The position numbers and the translations under genes were made by a program. DNA of 64,000 bases from Streptomyces sp. NBC_01481 (GTDB taxonomy: Bacteria > Actinomycetota > Actinomycetes > Streptomycetales > Streptomycetaceae). The notes under the pieces are model-generated. The model was given only the letters and a program-made list of their open reading frames with translations. It did no database searches and was not told the DNA's origin. Where the stretch lies: the NCBI RefSeq assembly GCF_026339995.1, contig NZ_JAPEPT010000001.1, positions 1,190,501 through 1,254,500 on the forward strand, written 5' to 3'. Below, piece by piece: positions 59,665 through 64,000 of the stretch (positions are counted from its first letter, which is position 1; the number at the start of each line of letters is the position of its first letter).

Positions 59665-60080
59665 GGCAGACGAGCCGGGCGGACGGCCGCGTGGAGATCT
59701 TCGGATCTTCCCGAGGAACGTCCGGGCTCCACAGGGCAAGGTGGTGGCTAACGGCCACCCGGGGTGACCCGCGGGACAGTGCCACAGAAAACAGACCGCC
59801 GGGGACCTCGGTCCTCGGTAAGGGTGAAACGGTGGTGTAAGAGACCACCAGCGCCTGAGGTGACTCAGGCGGCTAGGTAAACCCCACCTGGAGCAAGGTC
59901 AAGAGGGGCCGCTGTAACAGGGGGCCCTGCGCGGACGTTCGAGGGCTGCCCGCCCGAGTCCGCGGGTAGACCGCACGAGACCGGTGGCAACGCCGGTCCT
60001 AGATGGATGGCCGTCGCCCCGACGACCGCGAGGTCCCGGGCGCACAGAACCCGGCGTACAGCCCGACTCGTCTGCCACAC
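59665..60080 (+). ncRNA. rnpB: RNase P RNA (type A)
   Basis: The P1 stem GGCAGACGAG (59665) pairs with CTCGTCTGCC (ending 60076). Conserved core segments are visible: GAGGAACGTCCGGGCTCCAC near the 5' side, ACAGTGCCACAGAAAACAGACCGCC in the centre (split here as the P4-adjacent motif), GGTAAGGGTGAAACGGTG, and the 3' AGATGGATGGCCG. Boundaries are within a few bases. It is the catalytic RNA that removes tRNA 5' leaders. Confidence 0.96.
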
Positions 60081-60303
60081 CCGCTCTGGCCCAGGTCAGA
60101 GTGGGTGTTCATGTCGGCTCGAGTTTGCGGGGTCGAATCGAGTGAGTTAGTCGTTCCGCGGCCCCGCACACCCTCGCGCTGCGATGGCTAGAGTCAAGCC
60201 TTCTTCGAAATCCTTTTGCTGGGCAGCCGTCGCGCGGGGGCTCTGAGGAGCACTCATTGCGCGGCCTGGTTGGCGGGTCGTGGTCCGGCCTAGGCTCTGG
60301 CTC
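60081..60303. other. Intergenic region after rnpB
   Basis: 223 bp without a convincing gene. A GGTCGAATCGAG stretch (60130-60141) resembles the T-loop of a tRNA, but no acceptor or anticodon stem fits around it. It should carry the cutA promoter. Confidence 0.45.
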
Positions 60304-60624
60304 ATGACTGAGTGCGTGCAGGTGTACACAGCGACGGAGAGTCGTGAGGCAGCGGTAGCACTGGCCAAGGGAGCGACGGAGGTACGTCTGGCTGCGGGAG
60401 CGCAGGTGGTCGGCCCTGTCACCTCGGTGTTCTGGCACCTGGGCGAATTCGGTGAGGGCGAGGAATGGCAGGTGATCTTCAAGACAACGGCGGCCCGGTA
60501 CCGCGAACTTGAGGCACATCTGCTAAAGCACCACCCGTGGAAGAACCCCGAGATCAACGCGGTGCCCATCGTGGAGGGCTCTGCGGCGGGTCTGGACTGG
60601 ATCGCCCGCAGCGTCGCTGAGTGA
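60304..60624 (+). CDS. cutA: CutA-family divalent-cation tolerance protein
   Basis: 106 aa from ATG 60304, the normal CutA length. Pattern: CVQVYTATESREAAVALAKG, RLAAGAQVVGPVTSVFWHLG, WQVIFKTTAARYRELEAHLL and the family end EINAVPIVEGSAAGLDWIAR. CutA forms trimers with a ferredoxin-like fold; a copper-tolerance role is classical but debated. Convergent with the XRE-TPR regulator with no gap. Confidence 0.93.
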   Translation: MTECVQVYTATESREAAVALAKGATEVRLAAGAQVVGPVTSVFWHLGEFGEGEEWQVIFKTTAARYRELEAHLLKHHPWKNPEINAVPIVEGSAAGLDWIARSVAE

Positions 60625-62073
60625 TCACATGGCCGCGCGGTCCAGGACCTCGGCGACGGGCGCGATGGCCCGGTGCGGCTGAAGCCTGAGCAGGAACTCG
60701 TCGGCGCGCTGCCGAGGTCGGACGGAGCCGACTCCGGTGGAGAGATCCATGGCCTTGGCGATCACGGTTGCTGATTGCTCGATCTCGCCTGCGTCCAGGT
60801 AGGCGTGTGCCAGCCAGGTGAGGTACAGCGACTTGTCTCGGGCATGGGCATCGTCGAAGTCGGCCAAGGCTGCTTCGAGCGCGGGCACTGCTCGTAGCGG
60901 CCGGTGCAGTTCGGTCCAGCAGCGGCCCTTCATGATCTGGAGCTCGCGGGTGTCGACCCACGACGACCAGTCGGGCCCGGGACGCTCGCTGCCGTTCCCC
61001 GTCAGGGCTTCCTCAGCCTGGCCGAGTGCCTGCTCGGTCTCCTTCGCCTGGCCTGCCTTGGCATGGGCCCAAGCGCGTCGTTCGAAGAGCAGGGCCCGGA
61101 CAGTCGCGGGTGCGTCTGCGCTGGCTGTCTCGCAGGATGCGGCGGCGGTCGCCACGCCAGATGTTCCGGTGCTGACCTGCTGGTAGGCGAGAAACGCGAG
61201 GGAGTTGCCCGCCAGCGCCGCGTCTTGCGCCTCGGTCGCCGCCTGAAACGCCTTCTCGTAGAGAGCTGATGCCTCGGTCTGTCGCCCTGCGTCGAACGCC
61301 GCCCAGCCTGCCTGCTGCGCCTGCTCCGCCACCAGACTGAGGAGCTGTCGGCCGGTGGTCTCGGTGTACGAGGCGTGGCGCAACAGGTTCATCGTGGTGC
61401 CGAGTTCGGCGCGGTAGATGTGCCGGGTGTCGGCTCCGCCGAGTACGTCATCGAGGCTACGAAGACGGGTGGTGCGCCGTTGAAGGTGCTGCACCTGCCG
61501 GTGCCCAATGCGGCGGCCGGCCGGGGCTCCTGGCGTCAAGGCGGCTCCGGTGGCGATACCTAGAGAAGCGGCGAGGAACCTCCTGCGCTGCACTTCGTCT
61601 CCTTCGAGATCGACGGCTCCCAGATCATCGGTCTCGGGAACGTCCGAAATTCTTGGGGCGACAGCTGCGAGGGGAGAGATCAGCTCCGGACGGCTTGCGA
61701 ACGCCGGCGCTGATGCACGCTCCCAGGCGCGCGGTGCCATCCCGATCATGTGGCCGGGGATGCCCAGGGCGTCGGCGATGTACGCCATCTTCTCGTACGT
61801 GGTGATCGCTCCGTCGCCGCGCGCCAGCTTCCCCACTCGTTCCGGCTTGATGTCGCACGCGTCGGCGATCTTCAGGAAGCTGATTCCGCCCCATTGCCGG
61901 GCCAGCTTGAAGACTTGTCCGAAGTCGTGCCGCTTCAGCGCGGCCTGCACATCGGCGCGGCCTAGCACATGGGCCGGTAATGCCGCTGGTGAGAGGTCTC
62001 CTGACACGCGCTTCCTCGAATCTGCCTGGGCACAAGGAATATCAGTGATTCTCCGAGCCGAGTTACCCATCAT
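60625..62073 (-). CDS. XRE-type regulator with TPR-like C-terminus
   Basis: 482 aa from ATG 62073 (ATG 62070 and 62118 are alternatives). DNA-binding region at about 40-105: LKRHDFGQVFKLARQWGGIS, FLKIADACDIKPERVGKLAR, GDGAITTYEKMAYIADALGI. From about 185 to the end are helical repeats of the TPR kind (AELGTTMNLLRHASYTETTG; AQQAGWAAFDAGRQTEASAL; AWAHAKAGQAKETEQALGQA; LTWLAHAYLDAGEIEQSATV). This layout (NsdA-like, SCO-type) is common in Streptomyces and affects development or antibiotic production. The divergent ATPase gene 56 bp away suggests a pair. Confidence 0.88.
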   Translation of the reverse strand: MMGNSARRITDIPCAQADSRKRVSGDLSPAALPAHVLGRADVQAALKRHDFGQVFKLARQWGGISFLKIADACDIKPERVGKLARGDGAITTYEKMAYIADALGIPGHMIGMAPRAWERASAPAFASRPELISPLAAVAPRISDVPETDDLGAVDLEGDEVQRRRFLAASLGIATGAALTPGAPAGRRIGHRQVQHLQRRTTRLRSLDDVLGGADTRHIYRAELGTTMNLLRHASYTETTGRQLLSLVAEQAQQAGWAAFDAGRQTEASALYEKAFQAATEAQDAALAGNSLAFLAYQQVSTGTSGVATAAASCETASADAPATVRALLFERRAWAHAKAGQAKETEQALGQAEEALTGNGSERPGPDWSSWVDTRELQIMKGRCWTELHRPLRAVPALEAALADFDDAHARDKSLYLTWLAHAYLDAGEIEQSATVIAKAMDLSTGVGSVRPRQRADEFLLRLQPHRAIAPVAEVLDRAAM

Positions 62074-62128
62074 GGGTACCCCTATCGCCGGGAATCGATG
62101 GGGCGTTGAGCTCGCCATCCTCTGAGTT

Positions 62129-62560
62129 ATGCAGGAGCGAGAGGATGCGCTGAACAGCCCGGAGATGGTGTGCCGATGGGCTCGTCATCCGCGGTGTGTT
62201 GGCCTGGCCCGTGTCGAGCTGCGCAAGGCACTCGCCGCCTGGGGCCTGGCGAAGATTGAGGATGCGGCTCTCGTCGTGCTCTCAGAACTGGTCACGGACG
62301 CCGTCCGGCATGCGCACGTTTCGCCGGGGCGTGAGATCGAAACCCGCTTCCAACTGGCTGGCGAAGACCTCCGTATTGAGGTGCATGACAGCTCGGATGT
62401 GTGGCCTCACAAGCATGCCGCTACCAGTGACTCGGAGAGCGGCCGAGGGCTTGTCCTGGTCAGCGAGCTGGCGGACCAGTGGGGCGTAAGCAAACGCGGT
62501 GGGGTCGGTAAGTCCGTGTGGGCTCTCATGGCGGTGCCGCCTCAGGACGGAGACAGCTGA
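62129..62560 (+). CDS. RsbW-like ATP-binding protein (HATPase_c)
   Basis: 143 aa. GHKL motifs: ALVVLSELVTDAVRHAHVSP (N box), LRIEVHDSSDVWPHKHAATS (G1) and SGRGLVLVSELADQWGVSKR (G2). A typical orphan Streptomyces ATPase of the anti-sigma kinase fold, beside an XRE regulator. It ends in a TGATG overlap with the next gene. Confidence 0.9.
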   Translation: MQEREDALNSPEMVCRWARHPRCVGLARVELRKALAAWGLAKIEDAALVVLSELVTDAVRHAHVSPGREIETRFQLAGEDLRIEVHDSSDVWPHKHAATSDSESGRGLVLVSELADQWGVSKRGGVGKSVWALMAVPPQDGDS

Positions 62561-62862
62561 TGGACGCTACTCAGGGACCAGTGGAAGCTAGCGCGCTGAA
62601 TCGTCAGCCTGCGAGACCTCGCCCGGTTATTCGGTTCGCGGACTGGGCGTTGACCACGGACAAGCAGGGCAGCGGACCGGTGTACGAGGCTGAGTGCACG
62701 ACGTGCGGCGAGTCCTCCGACGCGGAGGAAAGCAAGGACGAGCCGGAGCTGTGGTGTCTCCGGCATGCGGGTGCGCTCGGGCACACCGGCTTCCGCGGGA
62801 TCACGACGGCGTTCTTCCGCGCCACTCTGGTCAACGCGCGGAGTGGTGGCACGGACTCATGA
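62560..62862 (+). CDS. DUF7848-like small protein with Cys pair
   Basis: 100 aa from ATG 62560. RFADWALTTDKQGSGPVYEA, ECTTCGESSDAEESKDEPEL, WCLRHAGALGHTGFRGITTA, FFRATL. The CTTCG pair and the WCLRH...GH...FR pattern match small Streptomyces proteins often encoded after ATPase genes (DUF7848 in my recollection). Possibly zinc-binding. Role unknown. Confidence 0.82.
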   Translation: MDATQGPVEASALNRQPARPRPVIRFADWALTTDKQGSGPVYEAECTTCGESSDAEESKDEPELWCLRHAGALGHTGFRGITTAFFRATLVNARSGGTDS

Positions 62863-63109
62863 GGCAGCGATTATTCGCCTTCGGGATCGTCGTCTTCTGG
62901 ATCGCGGTGTACATGCCGTTGGCGGTCACGAGTCGGCCGTCGTGGATCATCCACAGGCCAAAGCACTCGTCCTCCTCGTCGTGAACCAGCACCTGCACTG
63001 AGTGTGGTGATTTCCAGGGCAACGACTCAAGGTGCTTCAGCAATCCGATCCTCGCCCTCGCCGGATAGGCGATCGGGCCGAACGACGGTCGACCTCGCCC
63101 ACGCCTCAT
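62831..63109 (-). CDS. Doubtful small hypothetical protein
   Basis: 92 codons. The central part (VQVLVHDEEDECFGLWMIHD, GRLVTANGMYTAIQKTTIPK) reads like a real small acidic protein, but the ends are poor and no RBS is clear. It overlaps the preceding gene's 3' end by 32 bp on the opposite strand. It might be a degraded gene. Confidence 0.3.
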   Translation of the reverse strand: MRRGRGRPSFGPIAYPARARIGLLKHLESLPWKSPHSVQVLVHDEEDECFGLWMIHDGRLVTANGMYTAIQKTTIPKANNRCLMSPCHHSAR

Positions 63110-63330
63110 CGAAGATCAATTAGGGGACAAGCCTCAGCCTCAAGTCGCCAGTGAGTCTGGAACACAAGGGACGGCGGACTCCCTCGCCCCAGCTGACGGC
63201 GCTCTCCCCGAAGCTGTCGGCCGGAACGGACAACCGCTGAAGGTCGCCACCTTGACGCCCTGAACCGTCACGGGCGGAGGAGCGTAGGCGTCCCCTGTCT
63301 CGGAGAACTCGGCGTATCGAGACAGTGCCT
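63110..63330. other. Gene-poor interval
   Basis: With the doubtful frame at 62831-63109, this belongs to a 518-bp stretch (62863-63380) without a convincing gene. The only clear structure is the hairpin at 63331-63365. Confidence 0.5.
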
Positions 63331-63365
63331 GCGCGGTGCCCCGGCACTCCTGGCGGGGCACCGCG
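63331..63365 (-). terminator. Hairpin terminator after the SIMPL gene
   Basis: GCGCGGTGCCCCG (63331-63343) and CGGGGCACCGCGC (63353-63365) form a perfect 13-bp stem with a short loop, 16 bp past the minus-strand stop at 63381. Confidence 0.8.
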
Positions 63366-63380
63366 CCTTTGTGCGTGTTG

Positions 63381-64000
63381 TCAGCCACCGACGATCGAGA
63401 AACCGATCACGACACCTGCAGTCACGGTGACCTTGCCGGGGGCGAGGTCACCCTCACCCCCGCCCCTACCCGCTTGGCCGTGCCCACGGTAGGAGTTCTG
63501 CAGCTGATCGGAGTCGACGTCCTTGATGTGGATGACGGGGCCGAGTTGGACACCGGCGGCCGCCGCGTACAGAGCCGCCTTCTCACGGGCGGCGGCTACA
63601 GCGGCCGTGCGTGCCTCGGCTCGCAGCTCCTTTTTGGTACTCACGTCGAACTCGACACCGGCAACCTCGTTCGCCCCCGCCTCGACAACGTTGATGAGGA
63701 CCGCCTCCAGAATGTCCAGCTCACGCAGCTCGATCACAAAGGCGGCTGTGCACTCGTAGCCGAGGAACTTGCGCTCATTGCCGTAACTCCATGTGGACTC
63801 CAGGTTCAGACGCGACGTGGAGACGGCAGTGTCCGGCACCCTGTGGCCGCGCAGTACGTCCCGGATCTGGTTGACGCTGCCACGCGTGACCTCGAACGCT
63901 TCGCTCGCTTTCTGCCTCGTCTGCTTGATCGCCACGCGAAGTCGGGCTACATCAGGTGTGGCATCCATGCTCGCCGCGCCGAACACGGATATGCCCCAAG
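63381..64000 (-). CDS. SIMPL-domain (DUF541) protein, partial
   Basis: At least 206 aa; the frame is open to the window edge, and the residues before the first ATG (GISVFGAASMDATPDVARLR) match the usual family start, so the true start lies beyond 64000. Features: TRLNLESTWSYGNERKFLGY-like middle (STSRLNLESTWSYGNERKFL, GYECTAAFVIELRELDILEA), AREKAALYAAAAGVQLGPVI and the C-terminal GKVTVTAGVVIGFSIVG. SIMPL/DUF541 proteins are periplasmic or cytoplasmic oligomers of unclear role. No signal peptide is visible in the part present. Confidence 0.85.
   Translation of the reverse strand, partial: WGISVFGAASMDATPDVARLRVAIKQTRQKASEAFEVTRGSVNQIRDVLRGHRVPDTAVSTSRLNLESTWSYGNERKFLGYECTAAFVIELRELDILEAVLINVVEAGANEVAGVEFDVSTKKELRAEARTAAVAAAREKAALYAAAAGVQLGPVIHIKDVDSDQLQNSYRGHGQAGRGGGEGDLAPGKVTVTAGVVIGFSIVGG

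Noticed and set aside
60125..60190. Possible tRNA remnant (GGTCGAATCGAG)
   Set aside because: Only a T-loop-like string is present; no acceptor, D or anticodon stem can be drawn.
63140..63388. 82-codon minus-strand frame starting at a GTG that overlaps the SIMPL stop
   Set aside because: A perfect 13-bp terminator-like hairpin lies inside its first codons, and composition and RBS are poor.

Overview
The window is high-GC actinobacterial DNA that reads as Streptomyces. Evidence: many GTG starts with 1-8 nt start/stop overlaps, the XRE/DUF397/ATPase regulator triads of that genus, a ram/amf-type (SapB-like) lanthipeptide locus, an RNase H-CobC fusion gene and a type A RNase P RNA. No plasmid, phage or CRISPR signature was seen. 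All identifications are from reading the sequence and family knowledge; nothing was searched.

Layout. 1-2.8 kb: a minus-strand operon under a cobalamin riboswitch (alpha/alpha-toroid secreted protein, DUF4430-like secreted protein, ECF transporter T component cut by the window edge). 3-9.9 kb: lipoprotein, MerR, MBL hydrolase, a deletion scar fusing a TetR gene to half of an alpha/beta hydrolase gene, PucR-type regulator, TetR/NTF2 pair. 10-11.7 kb: aldehyde dehydrogenase and 3Fe-4S ferredoxin. 11.7-18.7 kb: class III lanthipeptide locus (LanKC, 39-aa precursor, two ABC half-transporters, RamR-like regulator). 18.8-23 kb: KstR-like TetR gene divergent from a glycosyltransferase/methyltransferase/toroid-protein trio. 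23-28.9 kb: F420-type oxidoreductase, membrane proteins, amidase, methyltransferase, ATPase/XRE/DUF397 set. 29.1-33.8 kb: an accessory stretch, all on the minus strand, with a small radical-SAM peptide cluster (helper, rSAM/SPASM enzyme, 58-aa precursor with repeated aromatic-X-Asn motifs, pentapeptide-repeat protein, unknown protein), preceded by XRE/DUF6879 genes. 34-34.7 kb: a GNAT gene enclosed by perfect 61-bp inverted repeats. 34.8-36.5 kb: hydrolase/MerR pair. 36.7-48.8 kb: fused acyl-CoA dehydrogenase and SCP-x thiolase, TetR/FAD monooxygenase, a SpoIIE phosphatase with three near-identical PAS repeats, a LuxR regulator, then Hsd4B-like hydratase, zinc alcohol dehydrogenase and Hsd4A-like SDR. 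49-58.8 kb: mostly core genes (Nif3, zinc-ribbon protein, RNase H-CobC, KDPG aldolase, YaaA, RNB nuclease), with a miniature element inserted at the aldolase 3' end. 59-64 kb: Uma2 protein, rnpB, CutA, XRE-TPR regulator, ATPase, SIMPL protein.

How the genes work together. A recurring 14-bp motif matching the mycobacterial KstR consensus TnnAACnnGTTnnA lies before the MBL hydrolase (5451), the KstR-like gene (19632), the fused acyl-CoA dehydrogenase (36729) and the Hsd4B-like hydratase (45758). Several further genes here (ALDH, ferredoxin, F420 oxidoreductase, SCP-x thiolase, SDR) resemble mycobacterial KstR targets. I infer a dispersed sterol- or branched-acyl-CoA catabolic regulon. The least described item is the radical-SAM peptide cluster at 29155-32118, a candidate for three-residue cyclophane (triceptide-like) chemistry.
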